Assembly: GCA_913061515.1 (NCBI GenBank)
Contig: CAJXSF010000002.1
Location: forward strand, 62,001-126,000
Reading direction: 5' to 3'
Length of the DNA: 64,000 nt
From: an uncultured Gammaproteobacteria bacterium
GTDB lineage: Bacteria > Pseudomonadota > Gammaproteobacteria > Pseudomonadales > Pseudohongiellaceae
Position 1 is the first letter of the stretch. Every line of letters starts with the position of its first letter. Below the pieces are notes generated by a model, which was not told the DNA's origin, did not search any database, and worked only from the letters and a program-made list of their open reading frames with translations. Both the position numbers and the translations under genes were made by a program. This document shows, one piece after another, positions 31,626 to 40,986 of the stretch.

Positions 31626-32158
31626 TGCGCAAGACATTTCACTGGCTGGCTATTACGATCATCGCCGCAACACTGGCAGCCTGCATGAGCGACCCCTATG
31701 AAACGGGCATCGATCTCATTACAAGCACCAATCGAGCAGCAGCTAATAACCTAATCCGCATGGCAGGCCCAGAGATAAACCCAAGCAATAATATTATTGC
31801 GGCCAGTTTCGCTTCGATCGATGATTTAACGGAATCGTCAACTTTTGGTCGCGTAGCATCCCAACAACTTACCTCACAGTTTACAGCTGCCGGGTATTCG
31901 GTTGTCGAAATGCTGCTTCGCAATAGCGTTTATATTAGCGAGAGACAAGGAGAGTTTTTGCTGTCTAGGGCCATCAATGAAATCAGTGCTGAGCACAATG
32001 CCCATCTAGTGCTAGTTGGCACCTATGCCGTAGGTGAAAGCAATGTGTTTGTGACGGCGAAACTTATTCGCACCGCCGACAGTGTCATTATTGCTTCCCA
32101 TGATTATGTTCTGCCATATACACGCGATATGCGCACGCTATTACGGCAGTGGCAGTAA
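31625..32158 (+). CDS. FlgO-like lipoprotein
   Basis: Lipobox LAAC; ...AASFASIDDLTESSTFGRVASQQLTSQFTAAGYSVVEMLLR... FlgO-like pattern. Confidence 0.7.
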   Translation: MRKTFHWLAITIIAATLAACMSDPYETGIDLITSTNRAAANNLIRMAGPEINPSNNIIAASFASIDDLTESSTFGRVASQQLTSQFTAAGYSVVEMLLRNSVYISERQGEFLLSRAINEISAEHNAHLVLVGTYAVGESNVFVTAKLIRTADSVIIASHDYVLPYTRDMRTLLRQWQ

Positions 32159-32159
32159 A

Positions 32160-33956
32160 CTACTGCTGCACAGGTTTCAAAACACGAATGTAATGGCTAA
32201 ATATTTCGTCGTAGGTTGTAATCCCTACCTTAACGTCGGCCTCTGGGTCGACGTTCTGCGGATTCGAAGCAGAGTTGTCATACACAGTTTCCGAAATCAG
32301 TCGTGACCCCGCAGGCAGGAGCAATCTTTCACGCATTTTGTAGTTCATCTGCCAATTAAAATTGTAGTTCGCGACATTGATCAGCCGCTGCACAGTTCCG
32401 TCAGGAAATTGCGCAGAGATAGTCATACTCTTGCCCCGAGTGTGCGTTTGCGGCGCAAAACTCTCAACCCACACATCGTTCTCAAACACTGGCGTCTGTG
32501 CATGCTCAACCTGATTCACCACGCCCGCAGGAATTGAGAACTGCGAGTTCAGCGCAATCACATTGTGCACTTCATACTCTGGAGCGGTGTCGCGGAAATA
32601 CAGCCCTATTCGGGTAGCATCGATAGTGTCTCTACCGCCCGTGACATAGCGTATTTTGAACGATAGATCGCGGTCCTGGCGCAGCAAAAATGCAGAGTCA
32701 TCTGCGAACTTTTCTTCCGTGCTAGGAGGCACATAAAGACTAATGAACTCAGTGTTCTCGGGACTTACCAAACCGGCTTCATCTTTCTCGACAATATTAG
32801 GATCAACCGCAAACACTAACAAACTGTGCAATACGGATCGGTCGCCCACATTATACGCAACAGCCTGCACCCATTGATCTTGCGTCAGGTTCAAGTCCGC
32901 GCGCCGAATTTTAAAGTCGACCATACCAGTGGCTGGCACCTCTATCGCTGGCACATCAACAATCAGGTCTGGTTCGCCTAGCGCCCACTGCTCACTGAGC
33001 TCTTCCTGTTCTCTAAGTGGATCCCCTTCCCCGGCATTGCGTGCACCACTATCGATCCAATGAACCAGTGTAATCAATTCCTCATCGGTGATGTGGTGAA
33101 TATCCTCCCACGCCCCTTCCTGCTCATCGATTTGCCCTGGAGGCATTCGGTGAGTAATCAATACTTCACGAATCATGGGGCTCCAGCCTTGAATCATTCG
33201 GTGGCTGACCATCGCCCAAGGGGCCAAACCATCCTCGATGTGACATGTCGTGCAGCGACGTTTGAGGATCGGTGCAATTTCATCTTCATAGGAAATTTGT
33301 CGATCCCCAAAGCGTTCCTGATAAAGGTAGGCAATAGGGGCCCCCTCGACGGCTGGTAACTCTTCTTCGGGCAAATCGTCACCTTCAAGTAATGCGATCA
33401 GAGCTTGTTCAAGATAAGGAGTCTCGGGGGGCGTTGCAGGCACCGCAATGCCACTAGCCAAAGGGCCTCGATAAAGAACATCGTGAGACTCAGGGTCTAG
33501 AATGAAGGCTTCATCGGTAGTAGTAACTTGCAAAGATCGTGCGACCAATTGAGCGCTATCTTGCAATACGGGCAAATCGACACCGATTCTGGCCAATTCA
33601 TCGATTATTTGCTGGCGGCTCTGTCCAGGGATAGGGTTTAGCATTAAGACCTCCACACCCTGTTCACTGTAGCGGGTGTGGAGATCCTGTAGGAGGGGGA
33701 TGGCTTGTTGCGATGCAGGCTCGCCATTGGCTTGCACAAACAACACAACGAACTCAGATTCACCATAGCGACTTAACTGATGAAAGGTGCCGTGTTGATC
33801 CAACAATGCGAAATCGGTACTTCTCTGCGCCATTGCTGACACAGAGACTAATGTGGCAAAAAACAAGCCTAAATACTTTAGGCAATTGATCATATTTATT
33901 CGAATTCTCATAGACTGCACTTGCTCATTTACGACATTGATCTCGCATTTAAACAT
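32160..33956 (-). CDS. Exported redoxin-fold / CXXCH / DBH-like fusion, copy 2 (apparently lacking the copper ligands)
   Basis: Colinear paralogue of 25536-27293; RCTTCHIEDGLAPW; VLHSLLVF, LSFKIRYVTGG, PQTHTRGKSM, YDEIFS; true start may be an internal ATG at 33911 or 33893. Confidence 0.8.
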   Translation of the reverse strand: MFKCEINVVNEQVQSMRIRINMINCLKYLGLFFATLVSVSAMAQRSTDFALLDQHGTFHQLSRYGESEFVVLFVQANGEPASQQAIPLLQDLHTRYSEQGVEVLMLNPIPGQSRQQIIDELARIGVDLPVLQDSAQLVARSLQVTTTDEAFILDPESHDVLYRGPLASGIAVPATPPETPYLEQALIALLEGDDLPEEELPAVEGAPIAYLYQERFGDRQISYEDEIAPILKRRCTTCHIEDGLAPWAMVSHRMIQGWSPMIREVLITHRMPPGQIDEQEGAWEDIHHITDEELITLVHWIDSGARNAGEGDPLREQEELSEQWALGEPDLIVDVPAIEVPATGMVDFKIRRADLNLTQDQWVQAVAYNVGDRSVLHSLLVFAVDPNIVEKDEAGLVSPENTEFISLYVPPSTEEKFADDSAFLLRQDRDLSFKIRYVTGGRDTIDATRIGLYFRDTAPEYEVHNVIALNSQFSIPAGVVNQVEHAQTPVFENDVWVESFAPQTHTRGKSMTISAQFPDGTVQRLINVANYNFNWQMNYKMRERLLLPAGSRLISETVYDNSASNPQNVDPEADVKVGITTYDEIFSHYIRVLKPVQQ

Positions 33957-34040
33957 AGTGCTGCCTACTCGGCTCCCTCGATTCTCACTAATTGCTGACG
34001 AATTTTGAAAGCAGTATGCGAAATCTAAAAAACCTCGTAA

Positions 34041-36590
34041 TCACACGATAAAATTGACCAATTTGCCAGGGACAAAGATCACTTTTTTAATCGCCACCCC
34101 TTCTAGCTTGTCTGCGACGCCTTCGGCTTGTTTGGCAGCCTCTTCGATTTGTGCGCGCTCCAAACCTCTATCAACGCTAAGCTCTGCGCGGCGTTTGCCA
34201 TTGATATGGACGGTCATTGTCATCGTATCGGCGACCAACCAGTCCTCATCCGCTTTTGGCCAAGGGTAATAGGCTAAGGTCTCTGTATGGCCTAGGCGTT
34301 GCCAAAGCTCCTCCGCTACGTGCGGGGCAAAGGGGGCAAGGACCAGTACGAATTTTTCCGCGATCTCTTTAGGAATACGCTTCTGCTTCTTGGCAAGATT
34401 TACAAACTCCATCATCTTGGCAATAGAAGTGTTAAAGCGCATGTTTTCAATATCGCTGGTCACCTTATGCACAGTGATATTAATTTCGCGGCGCAAGTCA
34501 TCATTCGCACTGGCTTCAGGCTCGTCAGTGATCACGCTAGAGAGTTCATCGGTTTCGATATCAATGAGCAAAGACCAGGCGCGATCAAGAAAGCCAAACA
34601 CGCCTTTCACGCCATTAGTCTGCCAAGGCTTAACCGCCTCCAATGGCCCCATGAACATTTCATATAGACGCAAAGAGTCGGCACCGTATTCAGCGACAAC
34701 ATCATCCGGGTTGACGACATTCAGACGCGACTTAGACATCTTCTCTTCGCGCGCACTCAGCAAAGTATCACTGTCTTTCGCGTAAGGCTTGCCATCTCGG
34801 TATTCCACCTCAGTCGGCGCATAGAAACGACCGGCCTCATCGCGGTGACTAATCCCAAGAATCATGCCTTGGTTAAAGAGCTTCTTGAATGGTTCGCGTG
34901 TATGCACAAGACCGCAGTCAAATAGCACTTTATGCCAAAAGCGCGAGTACAATAGGTGCAAAACGGCGTGCTCCACACCACCGACATATAGATCGACTGG
35001 GCCCCAATATTTTTCCGCTTCGGGGTCAAAAGGCATTTGATCGTTATGCGGATCCATATAGCGCAGGTGGTACCAACATGAGCCAGCCCATTGCGGCATA
35101 GTATTGGTTTCACGCAGCAACTGCTCACCATTCAATTCGACACGCATCCAGTCTTGCGCTCGCGCTAGCGGCGGCTGCCCATCAGATGTTGGTTTGTATT
35201 CATCCAGTTCTGGCAGTGTAATCGGCAAGTCACCCTCTGGCACAGCAGTGATCGCACCGGTTTTGGGGTTATGCATGATTGGGAATGGTTCGCCCCAATA
35301 GCGCTGCCGAGAGAACAGCCAATCGCGTAATTTATAGGTCGTCTCCCCTTTACCTAAACCTTGCTCTTCTAGCCAGGAGATCATCTTCGCTTTTGCTTCG
35401 ACCGTGTTAAGCCCATCTAAGAATTGCGAATTAACTGCCGCGCCTTCTGCGACATGAGCAGCCTCTTCAATATTTCCGCCAGCAACCACTTCGATAATCG
35501 GCAAGCCGAACACTTTGGCAAATTCGTAGTCACGCTCATCGTGCGCAGGCACCGCCATAATGGCACCCGAGCCATAGTCCGCCTTCACATAGTCTGCAAT
35601 CCAAATAGGCACAGGCAAACCGCTGGCAGGGTTAATTGCATAGGCACCGGTGAAAACTCCAGTCTTCTCTTTCGCTGCCGCCGTTTCACGGTCTAGATCA
35701 CTGATATTTTTAACTTTTTCAACATAGGCTTGTACAGCTTCCGACTGCTCACCCGTGCTAATTTTTGCCACGAGAGGGTGCTCTGGTGCCAACACACAGA
35801 AGGTTGACCCAAATAATGTGTCAGGACGCGTGGTAAAGACTTCGAAACTAGCGTCATGATCCTTCACCGCAAAGCGCACCTGCGCCCCAACCGACTTACC
35901 AATCCATTGCCGCTGCATTTCGATAATGCCCGATGGCCAATCTAGCTCATCCAAATCACTTAATAGGCGCTCGGCATAAGCGGTGATTTTCAGCATCCAT
36001 TGGCGCATCATGCGACGCTCGACCAAATCCCCGGTCTCAACATAGCGCCCATCTTGTACTTCTTCGTTGGCCAACACAGTGCCCTGAGCAGGGCACCAGT
36101 TCACTGGCACCTCGGCTAAGTAGGCCAAATCTTTCTCGTACAGCTTCAAGAATATCCACTGTGTCCAACGGTAGTAATCCACCTTGCTGGTATCGATCTC
36201 GCGCTTCCAATCATAGGACAGACCTAGACGTTTGATTTGCCCGCGAAAATTGCTGATATTCTCTTGCGTGATTAATGCTGGATGACGCCCTTCACGAATA
36301 GCAGCGCGCTCGGCTGGAAGCCCAAAAGCATCCCAGCCCATTGGGTGCAATACATTAAACCCATTCATGCGCTTATAACGCGCAATGATATCGGTGGCGG
36401 TATACCCTTCTGGATGCCCTACGTGCAGCCCTGACCCAGAAGGGTAGGGAAACATGTCTAGTACATAATATTTAGGCTTGCTGAAATCATCATTGCCAAC
36501 ACTGAAGGTGCTGTTCTCGTCCCAGAACTGCTGCCATTTCGGTTCGATTTCCGAGGGGCTGTATTTCTTACTCATGCTATTTGCCGTCAT
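34041..36590 (-). CDS. leuS: Leucyl-tRNA synthetase
   Basis: [38 protein letters not shown]; 849 aa. Confidence 0.98.
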   Translation of the reverse strand: MTANSMSKKYSPSEIEPKWQQFWDENSTFSVGNDDFSKPKYYVLDMFPYPSGSGLHVGHPEGYTATDIIARYKRMNGFNVLHPMGWDAFGLPAERAAIREGRHPALITQENISNFRGQIKRLGLSYDWKREIDTSKVDYYRWTQWIFLKLYEKDLAYLAEVPVNWCPAQGTVLANEEVQDGRYVETGDLVERRMMRQWMLKITAYAERLLSDLDELDWPSGIIEMQRQWIGKSVGAQVRFAVKDHDASFEVFTTRPDTLFGSTFCVLAPEHPLVAKISTGEQSEAVQAYVEKVKNISDLDRETAAAKEKTGVFTGAYAINPASGLPVPIWIADYVKADYGSGAIMAVPAHDERDYEFAKVFGLPIIEVVAGGNIEEAAHVAEGAAVNSQFLDGLNTVEAKAKMISWLEEQGLGKGETTYKLRDWLFSRQRYWGEPFPIMHNPKTGAITAVPEGDLPITLPELDEYKPTSDGQPPLARAQDWMRVELNGEQLLRETNTMPQWAGSCWYHLRYMDPHNDQMPFDPEAEKYWGPVDLYVGGVEHAVLHLLYSRFWHKVLFDCGLVHTREPFKKLFNQGMILGISHRDEAGRFYAPTEVEYRDGKPYAKDSDTLLSAREEKMSKSRLNVVNPDDVVAEYGADSLRLYEMFMGPLEAVKPWQTNGVKGVFGFLDRAWSLLIDIETDELSSVITDEPEASANDDLRREINITVHKVTSDIENMRFNTSIAKMMEFVNLAKKQKRIPKEIAEKFVLVLAPFAPHVAEELWQRLGHTETLAYYPWPKADEDWLVADTMTMTVHINGKRRAELSVDRGLERAQIEEAAKQAEGVADKLEGVAIKKVIFVPGKLVNFIV

Positions 36591-36680
36591 TCGCGAGGTT
36601 GCGATTTGAGGGGATTAATCCCTTGAAAGTGATAAAAATTTGGGAGAAAGAGGATAAACCACCTCCTCCCGCATTACAAT

Positions 36681-37112
36681 TTACCTATTAACCATAGAAA
36701 GGTAGTGTGCGCAGATTGTAGGCAGCTTTGCGACGCGGTCGAACTCTCGACGCTCGATCCCCGATGCTGAAACATTAGGACCGCTTAGAAACATCACCCG
36801 CGTTCGCAGTTCAATTTCTCCCTCACCCCAGTCTTGTCCAGAAGGTGAGACCTCTTCGCCATATAAGCTAAAAAAGCGCACCGGGTTCCAACTAACCTGC
36901 CCACCATCGGTAATGGCTCCGGTTGCTAAGAAGACATTGAGATCGGGCAGGATTCGACATTGGAAAATGTTGGCACTGGCATCCACATTAACATAGGTAA
37001 AATTACGTAAATATTTCCAATTGCCTACCAAACCATCTTCAATCTCTTGAGCCATTGAAGTTGAACTCAAGGCACCAAGCAGCATCCCTATTATTGCCAA
37101 TCTACTTTTCAT
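36681..37112 (-). CDS. Small exported protein of unknown function
   Basis: MKSRLAIIGMLLGALSSTSMAQ signal peptide; no family recognised. Confidence 0.6.
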   Translation of the reverse strand: MKSRLAIIGMLLGALSSTSMAQEIEDGLVGNWKYLRNFTYVNVDASANIFQCRILPDLNVFLATGAITDGGQVSWNPVRFFSLYGEEVSPSGQDWGEGEIELRTRVMFLSGPNVSASGIERREFDRVAKLPTICAHYLSMVNR

Positions 37113-37261
37113 GCATTTATCTCCGCTCACTTTTTTGCCGAACCTAGGGCTTTTTGTCGTTAGACTTGCCTGTCGACATCGGCTAATCTTTTGCTGGTTT
37201 GCTATTGGCCCGATCGTCTGGCAAATATCTTCATTTATGACAACGCCACAGGGCTCGTTCT

Positions 37262-39649
37262 ATGACGTCTATAAATTCCATTCATTCGCTGCACTCTAAA
37301 CTGTCAATTTCCAGATATCGTCACCTACCGCGATATTGTAGCGCATTATTACTGTCCACTTTTTTCTATATTCCCTGTTCGATTGCGCAAGATGTCTTCT
37401 CTGAGCCACTTTTTGGAGAGCAAAGCCTTAACGGTGGCTTCGCCCCCGACCCTGCTCGCATCGATATCGTTGCGGGAGGCTCGACTGATGCCGCCAGCAC
37501 TGAGTCAAGTTGTACAGGCTATATTGCGGTCGAGCAGCCCGACTATAGGATACATTACACGCCTGATACCTATGCGCTAGGAATCCTCGTAGCCAGCGAT
37601 GTCGATACAACACTTATCGTCAATACGCCCGATGGGAGCTGGGAGTGCAATGATGACTTCTCGGGGCTTGAGAACAACAATTCTGGAGTCTTATTCAACA
37701 CGCCACTGACAGGGCAGTATGATATTTGGGTGGGGACCTATAGTGCCGCAGATGCAGGTGCACAAGCACAACTGATCATTACCGAGCTGCCTCAGAGCGA
37801 ATGGCTCAGCCTCTCAAATGAATATCACGATAGCAATGACAGCGTTGCTGTGGCCAGTTCAATCCTTATAGAGGGCAGTGAACAACAGGGCAGCCTGGAC
37901 CCAATGGACAGCACACTCAGTAATTATGGGTATTCAGACACTTACACCTTTACTGGCCAAACAGGTCAAAACGCGATTATCGATTTAAGTTCTGATGAAT
38001 TTGATACTTATCTAGTATTGCGCACTCCCAGCGGTGAAGAGCTTAGCAATGATGACTTCGAAGGCAGCACGGCACGCTCCCTACTCTCTGTGCCATTAAC
38101 TGAGTCTGGGGAATTTGAAATCGTCGTGTCGAGCTTCATGAGTGGCGAGACAGGCCCGTACACGCTTTCTTTAGCGCTTGATGAAAATAATAGCATTGCG
38201 GCGGCAAGGGTCGAATCGGGCGAGTTGTCGTCGTCGGATGAGCAATTAGCAAGCGGTGAGTATATCGATCTCTATTCATTCGATGGACGCCCCGGTCAGC
38301 GCCTCCAGGCTGACTTGCGCTCAGAAGACTTTGATACTTATTTAATCCTCATCGCTCCCTCTGGAGAGCAATTTGAAAACGATGATATGGATTCGATCAA
38401 CCGTAGCTTTCTTGATATGACTTTATCTGAATCTGGCAGTTACCAATTGATAGTGACATCGTTTAGTGAAGGCTCTACCGGTGAGTACTCGCTACAAATT
38501 GATCATGGCGCAGCGAACGACAATCCAAGTCGAGAGTCTAATATCCGCAGTCTCGCCATCGGTCAATCCATAGAAGGACTGCTTAGCGAAGAAACGAGCT
38601 CACGAGTAGACAACAAATTAGAAGATACTTATTGGTTTGCTGGACAAGCCGATGAGACTGTACGCATAGATCTCAATTCAGATGACTTCGACACCTTTCT
38701 ACGATTAGTGACCCCTAGCGGTGAACTTATAGAAAACGATGACTTCGAAGGCAGCCTACATACTTCTTCTATTTCTTTAACATTGCGCGAGGCGGGTCGC
38801 TATCGAGTGGTAGTCACCAGTTACGACGCCGGAGACACAGGGCAATATGAAATAGACCTGCAATCACAAGCTATGCCAATCGTCTCTGCAAGCAACAGCG
38901 GTGGGCAAGTCTATGGAATATTTGCCGGTATTAGTGATTACCCAGGCAGTGCGCAAGATCTAAGTTACACAGATCAAGATGCCATAAGAGCGAGAGACGC
39001 GCTCATCAATGGCGCCGGAATGCAAGAAAACAACGGCATACTTTTGCTCAATAGCGACGCCACACTGGACAATTTTCGTGCAGCGATTGAACAAGTCGCT
39101 GCACGAGCTACAGAACAGGACACGGTCGTGCTGTTCTACTCGGGGCATGGCAACCGCGTCGAACGAGCAGGAGGCCCAAATAGCGCAGACCCTGATGGTT
39201 TAGATGAAACAATTGAGCTCTACGATGGCGCGATGCTCGATGATGAGCTAGCTTTTTTGTTCGACACTGTGCAGGCCGGTACCACATTGCTTGTACTGGA
39301 CTCTTGCTTTAGTGGCGGGTTTGCGAAAGATTTAGTGTCGCGCCCCGGCAGAATGGGGCTTTTCTCCTCTGAAGAAGACGTGACCTCACAAGTTGCTGCG
39401 AAATTTCGAGCTGGAGGCTACCTCTCTGTTTTCTTTGAAGAAGCACTTGGAGGGTATGCAGATTTTGATGACAATGGCGAGCTCACAGCCATAGAATTAA
39501 GCGAATACTTGCACGATCGATTTCGCAATGACGTAAAATCAAGTAGCGTGGATCAGTTTGTTCGTACCAGCGGCCCTCAATCTGGCTATCAACACCTTGT
39601 TGTTGATCGAGGAGGAGTTGGTCCCTACAGCATTTTGTTTAACCATTAA
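37262..39649 (+). CDS. Exported caspase-like (peptidase C14) protein with N-terminal PPC-like repeats
   Basis: Repeats with DFDTYLxLxxPSGExxxNDD; C-terminal VVLFYSGHGNRV (His) and LLVLDSCFSGGF (Cys); EF-hand-like DFDDNGELTAIE. Confidence 0.9.
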   Translation: MTSINSIHSLHSKLSISRYRHLPRYCSALLLSTFFYIPCSIAQDVFSEPLFGEQSLNGGFAPDPARIDIVAGGSTDAASTESSCTGYIAVEQPDYRIHYTPDTYALGILVASDVDTTLIVNTPDGSWECNDDFSGLENNNSGVLFNTPLTGQYDIWVGTYSAADAGAQAQLIITELPQSEWLSLSNEYHDSNDSVAVASSILIEGSEQQGSLDPMDSTLSNYGYSDTYTFTGQTGQNAIIDLSSDEFDTYLVLRTPSGEELSNDDFEGSTARSLLSVPLTESGEFEIVVSSFMSGETGPYTLSLALDENNSIAAARVESGELSSSDEQLASGEYIDLYSFDGRPGQRLQADLRSEDFDTYLILIAPSGEQFENDDMDSINRSFLDMTLSESGSYQLIVTSFSEGSTGEYSLQIDHGAANDNPSRESNIRSLAIGQSIEGLLSEETSSRVDNKLEDTYWFAGQADETVRIDLNSDDFDTFLRLVTPSGELIENDDFEGSLHTSSISLTLREAGRYRVVVTSYDAGDTGQYEIDLQSQAMPIVSASNSGGQVYGIFAGISDYPGSAQDLSYTDQDAIRARDALINGAGMQENNGILLLNSDATLDNFRAAIEQVAARATEQDTVVLFYSGHGNRVERAGGPNSADPDGLDETIELYDGAMLDDELAFLFDTVQAGTTLLVLDSCFSGGFAKDLVSRPGRMGLFSSEEDVTSQVAAKFRAGGYLSVFFEEALGGYADFDDNGELTAIELSEYLHDRFRNDVKSSSVDQFVRTSGPQSGYQHLVVDRGGVGPYSILFNH
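37931..38180 (+). repeat. PPC-like domain repeat 2 of the caspase-like protein
   Basis: YSDTYTFTGQTGQNAIIDLSSDEFDTYLVLRTPSGEELSNDDFEGS...GPYTLSL (a more divergent repeat 1 precedes at ~37480-37770). Confidence 0.75.
38258..38507 (+). repeat. PPC-like domain repeat 3
   Basis: EYIDLYSFDGRPGQRLQADLRSEDFDTYLILIAPSGEQFENDDMDS...GEYSLQI. Confidence 0.75.
38614..38870 (+). repeat. PPC-like domain repeat 4
   Basis: LEDTYWFAGQADETVRIDLNSDDFDTFLRLVTPSGELIENDDFEGS...GQYEIDL. Confidence 0.75.
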
Positions 39650-40986
39650 TGGGTAATATGAGCGCGTCTTATAATCATTTTGTCGAGTTTGTGGACTTGC
39701 TTCTCGATGCAATTATTGTTGTCAATCCGCAAGGTAAATTGCTGTTTACTAGTGCAGCGTGTGAGAGAATTTTTGGTTACACCCCACAAGAAATGTTAGG
39801 AATGGCTGTTATAGATCTAGTCCATCCTGAAGACAAAGATCGGACAGCAGCTATGGCTGATACCGTTAATCGCGGCGGTCAAAGCCACGCCTTCGAAAAC
39901 CGACTGGTTCACAAAGATGGTCATATCGTTCATATTCGCTGGTCTGCACGCTGGTCGGAAAAAGACAAAGTCCGTATCGCAGTAGCCCACGACATTAGCG
40001 AAAGAGTCCATGCGGAAACAGTACAGCAGGCGTTATACGCCATATCTCAAACGGTTCATAACGTGGAAGATCTGTCGAGTTTATTCCCTCGCATTCACAC
40101 GATCATAGGGGACTTATTGCCCGCAAAGAATTTTTTCGTAGCGATGTACGACTCACAAAAAGACGAATTACGTTTCCCTTATTTTGTCGATGCGTTTGAT
40201 GAACACCCTGAGCCACGCCCATTGGACAGCGGCACACTGAGCGCCGAGGTCATTCGCACAGGCAAGCCTCTGCTCATTACTCCCGAATCAGAACGCGAAT
40301 TGACTGAGCGATTCGCCCAAGTCATAGGGACCGCATCCCACGACTGGCTGGGAGTTCCACTGATTGACGGGAAAGTCAGTATTGGGGCCTTAGTTGTGCA
40401 GAGTTATTCTGGCGACATTCGCTATACTGAAGAAGACAAAGAGTTGTTGCAGTTCGTTTCGAGTCAGGTCGCCTCCGCTATCTCGCGCACTCAGATGCAT
40501 GAACGACTCATCCATGCAGCAGGGCATGACCCGCTAACAGGCCTGGCCAATCGCGGCTTGTTTGAAGACCGATTACTGCGAACCCTATCCCGAGTACGGC
40601 GCAACCCCGCGCGTTTTGCCTTACTCTACATAGATTTAGATAAATTTAAAGAAATCAATGATTTATACGGCCACTTTTTCGGAGATGTGGTGTTAAAAGA
40701 GGTGGCCGCGCGCTTAATAGCTTGTGTTAGAGACTCAGACACTGTGGCTAGAATCGGCGGTGATGAATTTGTGCTATTGCTCAATAGAATTATTAAACCT
40801 GCCGATGCACAAAATGTTGCAGGTAAAATTCGCGCAGCGCTCGATGCGCCTATCAAACATCAAGATAAAAACCTTTATATTACTCCGAGCATCGGAATCG
40901 CGATTTATCCCGATCATGGCGATAGCATTGAAACACTGCTGCATTATGCTGACGATGCGATGTATTCTAGCAAAAATAGCAGCTAA
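39649..40986 (+). CDS. PAS-GAF-GGDEF diguanylate cyclase
   Basis: PAS (AIIVVNPQGKLLFTSAACERIFGYTPQEMLG), GAF-like middle, GGDEF (DPLTGLANRGLFEDRL...RIGGDEFVLLL) with RDSD I-site five residues upstream. Confidence 0.93.
   Translation: MGNMSASYNHFVEFVDLLLDAIIVVNPQGKLLFTSAACERIFGYTPQEMLGMAVIDLVHPEDKDRTAAMADTVNRGGQSHAFENRLVHKDGHIVHIRWSARWSEKDKVRIAVAHDISERVHAETVQQALYAISQTVHNVEDLSSLFPRIHTIIGDLLPAKNFFVAMYDSQKDELRFPYFVDAFDEHPEPRPLDSGTLSAEVIRTGKPLLITPESERELTERFAQVIGTASHDWLGVPLIDGKVSIGALVVQSYSGDIRYTEEDKELLQFVSSQVASAISRTQMHERLIHAAGHDPLTGLANRGLFEDRLLRTLSRVRRNPARFALLYIDLDKFKEINDLYGHFFGDVVLKEVAARLIACVRDSDTVARIGGDEFVLLLNRIIKPADAQNVAGKIRAALDAPIKHQDKNLYITPSIGIAIYPDHGDSIETLLHYADDAMYSSKNSS

Noticed and set aside
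36611-36622. Palindrome GGGATTAATCCC upstream of leuS
   Set aside because: Short 12-bp palindrome without a T-tract or recognisable T-box/leader structure; likely chance.
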